This document shows positions 26,479-35,044 of a DNA stretch of 64,000 nucleotides, piece after piece. The translations under genes were made by a program, and so were the position numbers. How positions within the stretch are numbered: position 1 is the stretch's first letter; every line of letters begins with the position of its first letter. Source of the DNA: Paenibacillus xylanilyticus (lineage in GTDB: Bacteria; Bacillota; Bacilli; Paenibacillales; Paenibacillaceae); assembly GCF_009664365.1 (NCBI RefSeq), contig NZ_CP044310.1:2553001-2617000 (forward strand), in the 5' to 3' direction. The notes beneath the pieces were generated by a model. The model was not told the DNA's origin and did not search any database. It was given only the letters and a program-made list of their open reading frames with translations.

Positions 26479-26555
26479 GATGTGTGATGAGGACCAATGG
26501 TCACTGCTCAACCCTACCATATCTACATGGAGAGAGGTCGCAATCATGTTCAGAA

Positions 26556-27122
26556 TTACATGTTCTCATCGTAATCCCGAACTTCACGTTTGGCTGCGGT
26601 AGCTGGCGAATTGGATGTACCATAATCCTCAACAGCTTCCCAAGCTTCCGCATGATCGAACTTGCCGGCGTTCCGCTGTCTGACCTCCCCGGCACCACTT
26701 GGAGGCATGGTCATCACCTGCTCTTCCACAGGGCGGTCATTGCTGAGCTCCCGGTTCGGTGTATCGTCAATACAGTAGGCCGTGTATGGAATGGCCTGAA
26801 GCCTCTCAAACGGAATATCCTGTCCACATGTGACACATGTTCCGTAGGTTCCTTTTTCCATACGCTCCAGGGCATCAATTACTTGGTTAAATTCATCCGT
26901 TAATGTATCGTCTACAGCCAGATCACGGCTGCGTTCAAATGTCTCCGTCCCCGCATCAGCCGGGTGATTATCGTATGATGACAGCTCGCCTGTAGAATCT
27001 TTGAGTGACGCAGTTGGAGCACCATCTTCCATGTTGGATTCAAAATGACGCTGCAGATTATCACGCTGCTCCAGAAGAGCGCTCTTAAGTTCCTGAAGTT
27101 GATCTTTGGTTAATGTACTCAT
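26556..27122 (-). CDS. yteA: DksA/TraR-type zinc finger protein (YteA-like)
   Basis: A 188-residue protein. An N-terminal coiled-coil hairpin (LQELKSALLEQRDNLQRHFESN) precedes a TraR/DksA finger TCVTCGQDIP...YCIDD, in which three Cys remain and the fourth position is Asp, so metal binding may be altered. Length and layout match Bacillus YteA. AAGGAGC 8 bases upstream supports the ATG at 27122; the longer upstream reading has no ribosome site. It is divergent from the DivIVA-domain gene. DksA proteins act at the secondary channel of RNA polymerase; this is not shown for YteA. Confidence 0.85.
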   Translation of the reverse strand: MSTLTKDQLQELKSALLEQRDNLQRHFESNMEDGAPTASLKDSTGELSSYDNHPADAGTETFERSRDLAVDDTLTDEFNQVIDALERMEKGTYGTCVTCGQDIPFERLQAIPYTAYCIDDTPNRELSNDRPVEEQVMTMPPSGAGEVRQRNAGKFDHAEAWEAVEDYGTSNSPATAAKREVRDYDENM

Positions 27123-27375
27123 AACGACATGCTCCTTTCCCGCTTTAGGGGTGTGTAGTCTGTCCTTACCCGATTTTGGGGGTGTACAATCATTTTGCAT
27201 CCTTGAAGAGGCGTTTGATTTTATATCTGGCCGATAATGTGTTATAAAAAATAGAGAGAGAAACTGCCGCGATTTCCCCGCGAAGTCGTATTGCACCGTG
27301 TTCCTCGAAGAGACGGTCCCGGCTACTTTTGAACATACGTCGATAGACGTTTTTCTTATAATGGAGGTTGTCAAG

Positions 27376-27753
27376 ATGGATGAACATATGAAACGAAGAT
27401 TGGATAAACAGAGACAATTGTTTAAACAACTGGGCGTACAGCTCGATGCCTTATCAATTCATGAAAAACAATTCAATTATAAGCTCCGTGGCTATGATCC
27501 GGATGAAGTTGATGCATATCTTGACCTGGTCATCAAGGATTACGAACGATTTTATGCCAATATTGCCGATCTGATGGATAAATGGCAGGAGCAGCAGCTT
27601 ACGATCCGAGATCTTAAGTCGACGGCCAGACCCGTCGATGATCCGACGAAAATCGATCGCAAACAGCTGGATGATATTGTGAAGCAGCTGGAATACAGCG
27701 TGAGGCAGCTGAAAATCAAGGCACGCCCGGAACAGAGTTTGTTCCCTGAATAG
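27376..27753 (+). CDS. DivIVA-domain protein
   Basis: A 125-residue protein with the DivIVA/GpsB N-terminal pattern: LSIHEKQFNYKLRGYDPDEVDAYLDLVIKDYERF near residues 27-60, followed by coiled coil. DivIVA-type proteins bind membrane at poles or septa and organise growth and division. It is shorter than DivIVA and unlike GpsB at the C-terminus. GGAGG at 27363-27367 favours the ATG at 27376. It may recruit a partner to the division site. Confidence 0.8.
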   Translation: MDEHMKRRLDKQRQLFKQLGVQLDALSIHEKQFNYKLRGYDPDEVDAYLDLVIKDYERFYANIADLMDKWQEQQLTIRDLKSTARPVDDPTKIDRKQLDDIVKQLEYSVRQLKIKARPEQSLFPE

Positions 27754-27794
27754 AATGAAACACCAGGATTATATTACGTTAAAGGTGGTTAATC

Positions 27795-28229
27795 ATGAGT
27801 ACACATTTTTCGGTCAGTGTGCATTGTTTGTTGTTGTTGTCCTTCAGCGCGCCTGAACGAATCACTTCCGCAATGATTGCAGGAAGCGTCAACACCAACC
27901 CTGTTGTTGTCCGGCGTATTTTGGGCGGGCTGAAAAAGGCAGGTTTGGTCGAATCCTCTCCCGGAACGAGAGGGTTTTATCTCGCCAAACCGGCTAGTGA
28001 AATTACCTTGGCCATGATCTATCAGGCTGCCAAGGACGAAGGTCCGCTATTTCCGATTCATGGTAACTGCAACCCCAATTGTGATGTTGGACTTCGCATA
28101 GACAGTCTGCTGACGAATCTGTATCAGGTGGCAGAGGCAAAAGTCGAACAGTTCTTCGCATCGATTACGCTTGAAGATATGGAACGTTCCTGCTCCCAGA
28201 TGGAGACTGTGCCTCCGTCTGCAGAGTAG
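27795..28229 (+). CDS. Rrf2 family transcriptional regulator (YwnA-like)
   Basis: A 144-residue winged-helix regulator. It has SVHCLLLLSF, a recognition region NPVVVRRILGGLKKAGLVES and the wing GTRGFYLAKP, all typical of Rrf2/YwnA. The few Cys (NCNPNCD near residue 95) are not in the CxxxxxC-x7-C pattern of iron-sulphur Rrf2 proteins, so redox or cluster sensing is possible but unproven. It lies 42 bases after the DivIVA-domain gene and 34 bases before the phosphodiesterase gene, so it may be co-transcribed. Confidence 0.85.
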   Translation: MSTHFSVSVHCLLLLSFSAPERITSAMIAGSVNTNPVVVRRILGGLKKAGLVESSPGTRGFYLAKPASEITLAMIYQAAKDEGPLFPIHGNCNPNCDVGLRIDSLLTNLYQVAEAKVEQFFASITLEDMERSCSQMETVPPSAE

Positions 28230-28262
28230 GCTACTGTCTGAACCAGGGAGGTGTGCTTAGAT

Positions 28263-28760
28263 ATGAAAATAATCGTGATTTCGGATACACATTTGCCCAA
28301 AAGAGCTAAGCAGCTGCCAGAACCACTGCTTCAAGTGCTGCCGGAGGCTGACCTCATATTACATGCAGGCGACTGGTCGGATTGGAGTGTATATAAGCTG
28401 TTAAGCGAGTATGCTCCCGTTGCAGGCGTAGCAGGCAATACGGATCCGCCGGAAATTGGCAAGAAGCTGGGCTTTTCCCGCATCGTGGAGGCGGACGGTT
28501 TGCGTCTAGGTCTGGTGCATGGACACCAGGGATCGAAAACGACCGAGCAGAATGCCATTCATACATTTGCCGGTCAGCAGGTGGATGCCATCATATTTGG
28601 CCACTCGCACATTCCCTTGATGCATACCGTCAACGATGTGCTGATATTTAATCCGGGTTCACCGACGGATCGGCGCCGACAGCCGCAGTATTCATTTGGA
28701 ATCATGACGACTCGTCTTGGAAAATTGCATGCGGAGCATGTGTTTTTTGATCGAAAATAA
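28263..28760 (+). CDS. YfcE/MJ0936-type metallophosphodiesterase
   Basis: A 165-residue calcineurin-like phosphoesterase. The five metal-binding motifs are all present: SDTHLP, HAGDWSD, GNTD, VHGHQ and FGHSH. The compact length matches the YfcE/YsnB group, which hydrolyses phosphodiesters such as bis-pNPP in vitro; the physiological substrate is unknown. GGGAGGTG at 28245-28252 supports the ATG at 28263. A strong terminator follows. Confidence 0.9.
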   Translation: MKIIVISDTHLPKRAKQLPEPLLQVLPEADLILHAGDWSDWSVYKLLSEYAPVAGVAGNTDPPEIGKKLGFSRIVEADGLRLGLVHGHQGSKTTEQNAIHTFAGQQVDAIIFGHSHIPLMHTVNDVLIFNPGSPTDRRRQPQYSFGIMTTRLGKLHAEHVFFDRK

Positions 28761-28789
28761 GTAACGACTAAATGAATGAAATAACCATG

Positions 28790-28833
28790 ACATCCCCATT
28801 CAGAATGAACATCTGAACAGGGATGTTTTTTTT
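28790..28833 (+). terminator. Terminator after the phosphodiesterase gene
   Basis: ACATCCC pairs with GGGATGT, with an inner TTCAGA/TCTGAA stem, followed by eight T. Confidence 0.8.
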
Positions 28834-28998
28834 GCGTATGCATATACCCTTGAAGAAGTAAGGAGACATCCACCACAGCCATGTTGCAGTTATCCCTGAA
28901 TGGGGAATGTTGCCCCACGTTTATCTCTTATTCATCTATTGGAGCAGAACACTATTTGTACATATGCAGGAATGATACAATTCGTTTATCCAATAAAT

Positions 28999-29013
28999 TT
29001 GAATACGTTTACA
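28999..29013. promoter_or_regulatory. cre-like / LacI-type operator before the sugar operon
   Basis: TTGAATACGTTTACA matches the catabolite-responsive element consensus (WTGNAANCGNWNNCW) at 14 of 15 positions. It lies 16 bases before the first start codon, where CcpA or a LacI-type repressor could block transcription. Confidence 0.45.
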
Positions 29014-29028
29014 TAAGGAGATGACCAG

Positions 29029-29919
29029 ATGAAACTGTCTGTATTTACTGTAGCGACGCCTGACCTGAACGCAGAAGAACTGGCTGCAGCGGCGGAATCT
29101 GCAGGTATCGACGGAATCGAGTGGAGGTTCCGCGGAATACCGGAAGACGCACGTACGGAGGAACCCTCTTTTTGGAGGCATAACCGGAGTTCAATTGATC
29201 CGGCCAAATGGGAGGAACAGGTCCCTGATTTTCGTGAAGCAACTGCAAAACATGGTCGACGTTCCATTGCGCTGGTACCGTATCTGAGCTGTGGAGATCT
29301 TCAAGCGACCGAGCAGGCGTTTCAGGCAGCGGCTGATCTGGGTGCATCCATGATGCGTGTAGGTGTACCGGGATATGATCGTAATACTAGTTATCCCGAG
29401 CTGTACAGCCAAGCCGTTAGGTATTTATCCGAAGTGCAGGAGATGGCTCAGCAGTATCATGTCAAAGCCGTGGTAGAGACGCATCACCAGACGATCGCTC
29501 CAACTGCTTCACTGGCCTACCGACTGGTGCAGTCGCTGGATGCCCAGCATGTTGGCGTGTTGTATGATCCAGGCAACATGGTACACGAAGGATATGAAAA
29601 TTATCGAATGGGACTGGAGCTGCTGGGTCCTTACCTTGCCCACGTCCATGTCAAGAATGCAGCGTGGTACAAGGAGGAACAAAACGGAGAGAGTGCGGAG
29701 AGTTCTGTATCTGCGAAATGGAGATGTCATTGGTCACCGCTGACTGAAGGTATCGTGGATTGGATGCAAGTGTTCCGTGACCTGAAATCAGTGGGATATG
29801 ACGGATACTACGGTATTGAAGATTTCAGTGGAGAGTTTAATTCCCAAGCGATGTTGCAGCATTTTGCTGAGGTATTCGGCGAAATCGAGCGTCGTCTGGA
29901 AGAGGAGGTACAGGTATGA
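29029..29919 (+). CDS. Sugar phosphate isomerase/epimerase (AP endonuclease 2-like TIM barrel)
   Basis: A 296-residue xylose-isomerase-like TIM barrel. Metal ligands of the family can be placed: Glu in GIEWRF, Glu/His in VVETHHQT, Asp in YDPGNMVHEG, His in HVHVKNA and Glu in YGIEDFSG. It is the first gene of a three-gene operon, overlapping the next by ATGA. It probably isomerises or epimerises a sugar or inositol derivative processed by the two oxidoreductases. Confidence 0.85.
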   Translation: MKLSVFTVATPDLNAEELAAAAESAGIDGIEWRFRGIPEDARTEEPSFWRHNRSSIDPAKWEEQVPDFREATAKHGRRSIALVPYLSCGDLQATEQAFQAAADLGASMMRVGVPGYDRNTSYPELYSQAVRYLSEVQEMAQQYHVKAVVETHHQTIAPTASLAYRLVQSLDAQHVGVLYDPGNMVHEGYENYRMGLELLGPYLAHVHVKNAAWYKEEQNGESAESSVSAKWRCHWSPLTEGIVDWMQVFRDLKSVGYDGYYGIEDFSGEFNSQAMLQHFAEVFGEIERRLEEEVQV

Positions 29920-31088
29920 GTTTGATTCGAGTAGCCGTAATTGGCATTGGAAACATGGGTGCCGCACATGCAAGAACCCTGTTAGTCGGAGATGTGCCTG
30001 GTGCGGAGTTGGTAGCCGTATGTGATGTCCGAAAGGAAATGGAGAGCTGGGTGGCCAGTCATTTCCCTGCTTCGGTCAGTTACTGGCAGGATGCGGAGCA
30101 GATGATGGCATCCGGCACTATAGATGCGGTCATTATTGCAACACCTCATTATGATCACCCTGAGCAGGCAATCCAGGCTTTTCAGCACGGTCTGCATGTC
30201 ATGATCGAGAAACCTGCCGGTGTTTACACCAAACAGGTGCGCAAGATGAATGAAGCTGCTGCAGCCAGCGGCAAAGTGTTTTCCATGATGTACAATCAGC
30301 GGACCAATCCTCTATATATCAAACTGAGAGATCTTATTGCTTCAGGAGAACTCGGGGAAGTAAGACGCACGAACTGGATCATCACGAATTGGTACCGATC
30401 ACAGAGTTACTATGACTCCGGCGGTTGGCGGGCAACCTGGGCAGGTGAAGGAGGCGGCGTGCTGATCAATCAGGATCCTCACCAGCTTGATCTGTGGCAG
30501 TGGACTGTCGGCATGATGCCTGTGCGAATGCGTGCATTCTGTTCGTTTGGCAAGTACCGGGATATTGAAGTGGAAGATGATGTGACAGCTTATGTGGAGT
30601 ACGCAAACGGAGCAACAGGCGTATTTGTAACAACTACGGGTGAAGCTCCAGGTACCAACCGATTCGAGGTCAACGGAGACCGCGGTAAAATCGTGATTGA
30701 GGATGGTCAGCTGACCTTCTGGCGCCTTCGGGAATCCGAGCCTGAATTTAATAAACGGTTTACCGGAGGTTTTGGACAGCCGGAATGCTGGAAGTGTGAA
30801 GTTCCGATTACAGGTACAGAATCCGGCCACCCAGGACTGATTCGAAACTGGATTGACGCCATCCGAACAGGTGCCACGCTCATTGCTCCAGGAGAAGAAG
30901 GTATACACGGATTAACCTTGTCTAATGCAATGCTTCTCTCGACCTGGACGGACAATTGGGTTGAGCTGCCCATCGATGAAGAGTTGTTTTATGAACATTT
31001 GCAGGAGCGTATTGCCAGTTCGAACACCAAGAAAGACAAAAGTTACAGCAGCAGCCAGCCTGCGGACCTGACGCAAACATTTAAGTAG
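29916..31088 (+). CDS. Gfo/Idh/MocA family oxidoreductase
   Basis: A 390-residue NAD(P)-dependent dehydrogenase. It has the Rossmann loop GIGNMGAAHA, ATPHYDHPEQAIQAF, and the signature IEKPAGV with catalytic Lys. GGGVLINQDPHQLDLWQW is the sugar-binding helix. The start overlaps the isomerase stop by 4 bases, so the two are translationally coupled. The C-terminal 30 residues are Ser/Lys-rich and disordered. The substrate is likely a sugar or inositol. Confidence 0.88.
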   Translation: MSLIRVAVIGIGNMGAAHARTLLVGDVPGAELVAVCDVRKEMESWVASHFPASVSYWQDAEQMMASGTIDAVIIATPHYDHPEQAIQAFQHGLHVMIEKPAGVYTKQVRKMNEAAAASGKVFSMMYNQRTNPLYIKLRDLIASGELGEVRRTNWIITNWYRSQSYYDSGGWRATWAGEGGGVLINQDPHQLDLWQWTVGMMPVRMRAFCSFGKYRDIEVEDDVTAYVEYANGATGVFVTTTGEAPGTNRFEVNGDRGKIVIEDGQLTFWRLRESEPEFNKRFTGGFGQPECWKCEVPITGTESGHPGLIRNWIDAIRTGATLIAPGEEGIHGLTLSNAMLLSTWTDNWVELPIDEELFYEHLQERIASSNTKKDKSYSSSQPADLTQTFK

Positions 31089-31140
31089 ACAGTTTATATC
31101 AAGCGTTGTACTTGAATCTAATGAAAAAGGTGGAGATGAC

Positions 31141-32238
31141 GTGGCTAAAGATGGAATGTTTTATGCACCCAAAAGTGTGAAAAAAGAGGTGGTATGCGGA
31201 CCAGGTGAGTTCACTATTGCTGCTGTTGCACTCGATCATGGGCATATCTATGGTATGGTTGGAGGTTTATTGGAAGCAGGGGCAACCCTTAAGTGGGTAT
31301 ATGATCCGGATCCTGCCAAAGTGGAGGCATTTCGCAAACAGTTCCAACAAGCACAGGTCGCAGCTTCGGAAGAACAAGTGCTGGCAGATGATCAGGTGCT
31401 GTTAGTGACCGGAGCAGCCATTACTTCGGAACGTGCGCCACTAGGCATGAGGGTTTTGGCGTCAGGCAAGGATTATTTTACGGACAAAGCCCCATTCACT
31501 ACATTGGACCAATTATCTAAGGCAAGGGAAGAAGTTAAACGGACCGGGAAGAAATACATGGTTTATTATAGTGAGCGCCTGCATGTTGAAAGTGCAATCT
31601 ATGCCGGGCAGCTGATTGAGCAAGGAGCCATTGGTAAGGTTGTGCAGGTGATGGGCACAGGGCCGCATCGATTGAATGCTCCAGGACGGCCAGAGTGGTT
31701 TTTCCAACATGATAAATATGGTGGTATCCTCTGTGACATTGGAAGTCATCAGATTGAACAGTTCCTCACGTTCGCCTCATGTACGGATGCGGAAGTGGCG
31801 TTCAGCCGGGTGCATAACTTCAATCATCCACAATTCCCTGAACTGGAGGACTTCGGCGAAGCGTCGCTCATTGGAAACAATGGGGCATCGGGTTACTTCC
31901 GGGTAGACTGGTTCACACCGGACGGTCTCGGGACATGGGGAGATGGGCGTACTGTAATCTTGGGAACAGACGGGTACATTGAATTGCGGAAATATATCGA
32001 TGTCGCGAGAGAGCGGGTGGGAGATCAGGTCTATCTGGTTAACCATGAAGGTGAATACCGCTACAGTGTCAAAGGACAGGTCGGCTATCCGTTCTTCGGA
32101 GATCTCATCCGGGATTGTCTGGAGCGGACGGAGACGGCTATGACACAGGAACATGCATTCAAGGCAGCAGAGCTTTGCCTGATTGCCCAGCATAAAGCCA
32201 TGAGTGAAAGAGTTGTCTGGAGTAGCGGCGCGAAGTAA
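31141..32238 (+). CDS. Gfo/Idh/MocA family oxidoreductase
   Basis: A 365-residue dehydrogenase of the same family but a divergent subtype. The Rossmann start IAAVALDHGHIYGMVGG has an unusual DHGH in place of the Gly-rich loop, and DKAPFTT replaces the EKP signature while keeping the catalytic Lys. The sugar-binding helix GGILCDIGSHQIEQF keeps its His. The GTG start has GGTGGAGATG upstream. As last gene of the operon it may carry a second oxidation step on a related substrate. Confidence 0.85.
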   Translation: MAKDGMFYAPKSVKKEVVCGPGEFTIAAVALDHGHIYGMVGGLLEAGATLKWVYDPDPAKVEAFRKQFQQAQVAASEEQVLADDQVLLVTGAAITSERAPLGMRVLASGKDYFTDKAPFTTLDQLSKAREEVKRTGKKYMVYYSERLHVESAIYAGQLIEQGAIGKVVQVMGTGPHRLNAPGRPEWFFQHDKYGGILCDIGSHQIEQFLTFASCTDAEVAFSRVHNFNHPQFPELEDFGEASLIGNNGASGYFRVDWFTPDGLGTWGDGRTVILGTDGYIELRKYIDVARERVGDQVYLVNHEGEYRYSVKGQVGYPFFGDLIRDCLERTETAMTQEHAFKAAELCLIAQHKAMSERVVWSSGAK

Positions 32239-32289
32239 AGGTTATTCAAGTGAATCTATAGTTTATGAGTCATCTTCAATGTTGAGAGG

Positions 32290-32316
32290 GCAGCCTGCAG
32301 CCAGGCTGCTTTTTTT
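32290..32316 (+). terminator. Terminator after the sugar operon
   Basis: GCAGCCTG and CAGGCTGC form the stem, followed by seven T. Confidence 0.8.
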
Positions 32317-32464
32317 ATTAGACCTTCGCAAATGGCATTATATGGGTTATCATGGATGAAGTTAGTGAGTTGTTAAAAATAATAGTAAATATGATTACAT
32401 AGATAAGAAGGGTGTTTTTTAGAATTGAGAGTCGTAAGTACATCATACACAAGGAGAGATTTTT

Positions 32465-32554
32465 ATGAAATTTATCGTTTCTGCAATTGTAATCGTCCTT
32501 AATGAGGATAATGAGATATTGCAGAATTTGCTGAATAGGAGTGCTAACTTATGA
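32465..32554 (+). CDS. Leader-like small ORF, 29 residues
   Basis: MKFIVSAIVIVLNEDNEIL... is a 29-residue hydrophobic-start peptide with an excellent AAGGAGAG ribosome site, and its stop overlaps the next ATG (ATGA). It may be a translated coupling peptide for the downstream gene or a shortened gene. No function is recognised. Confidence 0.4.
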   Translation: MKFIVSAIVIVLNEDNEILQNLLNRSANL

Positions 32555-32802
32555 ATAATACGAATAAGATACTAGGTGCGGCGCTAATGTTGGGAAGTGT
32601 AGGTTTGGTAACCGTAGAGCGAATCTCCGTAAGACTTTCTGCAGCAATTGTGGAAGCAGGTTATGCGTCCGGTGGCAATCCAAGAGAGATTGTATCACTG
32701 AATGACAATGGATCAGGCTGGCTTGTCTACTTCCTCTTTTTTATCGGATTTGTGCTGCTCGTTTCCGGCTTTCCGGGAAGTTATCGGAGGAGAGAAAAAT
32801 GA
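32551..32802 (+). CDS. Small two-helix membrane protein, 83 residues
   Basis: Unknown protein with one hydrophobic segment at 7-22 and another at 58-74 (WLVYFLFFIGFVLLVSGF), and a basic end RRREK suggesting a cytoplasmic C-terminus. It is coupled at both ends by ATGA overlaps: to the 29-residue ORF upstream and the NlpC/P60-like gene downstream. The tight packing suggests the three act together, perhaps as a membrane partner for the downstream enzyme. Confidence 0.6.
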   Translation: MNNTNKILGAALMLGSVGLVTVERISVRLSAAIVEAGYASGGNPREIVSLNDNGSGWLVYFLFFIGFVLLVSGFPGSYRRREK

Positions 32803-33695
32803 AAATAAAGATAGAACCACCGAATGATGTGATTGATCATTGGTTGGAGATATATGTACCAGTAAGAGAATTTCTGTTTCTTAAAGAAGAGGACTTATCG
32901 CTAATAGCTGATTCTCTTAGCCGTACTTTAATTATCCCTAAGGAAGAATTCTTTAACCACGCTTCTTATAAGCAAATTCAACTGGTAAACAGTTTCGAGT
33001 ATTGGAATTTATCAAATGAAGTTCAATATGTTGTTATAAGTAATTCTGAATGGTTTGCCAATCTATCTAGGAATGTACAAAAGCAAATCAATCATATTCA
33101 ATTCGAGTTAAACAGAGGCTTAATTTTGCCGCTTACGCCTTTCTGCAGTAATTATTCTTTTCCGGAGGAGTATTTAGTTCAGGGTCAGGAGGAGCAGTAT
33201 ATCGTGCTTCATCGGGAGATATGGCGAACACTCCCTTATGAGATCAAAGAAAATTTACTAATTGAATACGCATCCAAATGGGATGATTGGACATGTGTTG
33301 AATTGCCTGAATCGGCACCGCCACATTTAAGAGTGTATGCGAATACTTTTCCTTTACTTTCAGGTGGCAATTGCTTGTCTGCAACATTATTTGCTGTAAA
33401 TCAACAAGAATGGATCATCCATGAGTGGGTTCATCCCGAAACATTTTTGGAAGGATTAAAGAGAGCTAACTATTCTATTATAAACACTGAAGAATTACAT
33501 CATGGCGATGTTGTCGTTTGGGTGAACGAAGGTGGAATGGTCCAGCATGCATCCTACCATATTAGCCACAATGTATTCTTTAATAAAAATGGTCAGACAT
33601 TTTTTAATCCATGGAGAATTATGAACTGGGACGAACTTAGGCAGGAGTGGAAGGCATACAAGTTCGAGATATACCGAAAAGAAGAAACCGTGTAA
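32799..33695 (+). CDS. Uncharacterised protein with NlpC/P60-like Cys-His site
   Basis: 298 residues, no signal peptide. The N-terminal 170 residues match nothing I recognise. From about 185 the pattern GGNCLSATLFAV (Cys192), HGDVVVWVNE and VQHASYHI (His250), then a short strand with FFNKNGQ, follows the Cys-His order of NlpC/P60-type papain-fold hydrolases. The site suggests an amidase or peptidase acting inside the cell, but the divergence leaves transferase or inactive roles open. The ATG overlaps the previous stop. Confidence 0.55.
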   Translation: MKIKIEPPNDVIDHWLEIYVPVREFLFLKEEDLSLIADSLSRTLIIPKEEFFNHASYKQIQLVNSFEYWNLSNEVQYVVISNSEWFANLSRNVQKQINHIQFELNRGLILPLTPFCSNYSFPEEYLVQGQEEQYIVLHREIWRTLPYEIKENLLIEYASKWDDWTCVELPESAPPHLRVYANTFPLLSGGNCLSATLFAVNQQEWIIHEWVHPETFLEGLKRANYSIINTEELHHGDVVVWVNEGGMVQHASYHISHNVFFNKNGQTFFNPWRIMNWDELRQEWKAYKFEIYRKEETV

Positions 33696-33745
33696 CTCAT
33701 GAATTTCCGTGTAAGTTACAATTTTAACGGAAGAAAGGTGACCAC

Positions 33746-34243
33746 ATGATTACATATCGATTTGTTACGGACGAGGATATCTCTCATATCCAATCTATTG
33801 CTCGCGATACGTGGATGTTTACTTATGGGGACATTTACTCCAAAGATTACATTCATAACTTTCTAAATGTTGCTTATTCGACCGAGAACTTAAGTCGTTC
33901 TGTAGAGAGAGACCAGCAAAGTTCCAAACGAAAGTTTTTAATAGCGGAATATAACAACGTCATTGCTGGATTTGCCCAAACAACTCAAGTTCAAGAAGAA
34001 GAGTATGAATTAATCCGAATCTATATACGGCCAGAGTATCACAAGCTGGGAATTGGAACAGGCTTCATTCAGAGATATATTCAAGCGTTAGCACCGATAA
34101 AGCATCTATTTGCCTGGGTTGCGAAAGACAATGATATAGGAAAAGGGTTCTATGAGAAGTGTGGATTTAAAGAAACAGAAGAAAAGGTTGAAGTAATCGG
34201 AGGTGATACCAAAAAACAGCTTAAATATGAATTGGAATTATAG
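33746..34243 (+). CDS. GNAT family N-acetyltransferase
   Basis: A 165-residue GNAT. The acetyl-CoA loop is RPEYHKLGIGTGFI near 94-107, and the end has DIGKGFYEKCGFKETEE. AGAAAGGTGA precedes the ATG. It is the first of four acetyltransferase genes in the AT-rich stretch 33746-37656. Residue choice resembles spermidine- or small-amine-type acetylases, but the acceptor is not decided by sequence. Confidence 0.85.
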   Translation: MITYRFVTDEDISHIQSIARDTWMFTYGDIYSKDYIHNFLNVAYSTENLSRSVERDQQSSKRKFLIAEYNNVIAGFAQTTQVQEEEYELIRIYIRPEYHKLGIGTGFIQRYIQALAPIKHLFAWVAKDNDIGKGFYEKCGFKETEEKVEVIGGDTKKQLKYELEL

Positions 34244-34328
34244 ATGTGAAAGCTGGATCTTCATGAAATTAATAGCGGTTCAGACAGTGAAGTCATGAGA
34301 TGGATTAAAAAGAAGGGTGATATATATT

Positions 34329-34343
34329 GTTCGATTATACGAA
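34329..34343. promoter_or_regulatory. Small palindrome GTTCG-N5-CGAAC
   Basis: An inverted repeat lies in the 165-base gap between two acetyltransferase genes and could be a repressor site or the core of a promoter region. No further support is seen. Confidence 0.25.
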
Positions 34344-34408
34344 CACCACTACACAATTAACTGAACATAGGACTAATACATTGAAAAAGAATAGGAGTTA
34401 AACCCTCT

Positions 34409-34978
34409 ATGATCATAAGTGAAACCATGGTGTTAAATCATAAGGTTCTAATTAGGGAGATAGAGCACGAAGATATCCCTGAGCTCTACGAGCTGATATA
34501 TGAAGATGAACAACCGGAGTGGAAAAAGTGGGACGCACCTTATTTTCCGTTGGAGCATGTCAGTTATACTGTATTTCAAGAATATACGAGTAAGGAAATG
34601 CTAGAAGACGGTGAGCCCGCTCATAGAATGATCATTCAAATTAATGATGAGATCGTAGGCACAGTGAATTATTATTGGGAGCACAAACCGTCCAATTGGA
34701 TGGAAGTGGGGATCGTCATATATAAACCAAAGTATTGGAATGGTGGATATGGAACGGCTGTTTTGAAGATGTGGATCGACTATTTGTTCAATAAGCTACC
34801 TATAGTCCGAGTAGGATTAACAACATGGTCAGGAAATGAAAGGATGATGAAGGTCGCAGAGAAACTGGGCATGCAGCTGGAAGGAAGACTTCGGAAGTGC
34901 CGCTTTTACAATAATACATACTATGATTCGATCCGTATGGGATTATTAAGAGAGGAATGGATGAGCCAACAATTTTGA
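34409..34978 (+). CDS. GNAT family N-acetyltransferase (RimJ/RimL type)
   Basis: A 189-residue acetyltransferase of the RimJ/RimL type: LIREIEHEDIPELYELI, then a central VGIVIYKPKYWNGGYGTAVL acetyl-CoA loop, and a C-terminal VAEKLGMQLEGRLRKCRFYNNTYYDS which is hallmark of the group. Acceptors in this group include protein N-termini and aminoglycoside-like amines. The ATG has TAGGAG about 11 bases upstream. Confidence 0.87.
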   Translation: MIISETMVLNHKVLIREIEHEDIPELYELIYEDEQPEWKKWDAPYFPLEHVSYTVFQEYTSKEMLEDGEPAHRMIIQINDEIVGTVNYYWEHKPSNWMEVGIVIYKPKYWNGGYGTAVLKMWIDYLFNKLPIVRVGLTTWSGNERMMKVAEKLGMQLEGRLRKCRFYNNTYYDSIRMGLLREEWMSQQF

Positions 34979-35044
34979 GTATACTTGCCATTCACTTCAG
35001 TCATGCAGATGAATATTAAATTAGAATCGTAGGAGGTTATTGAA

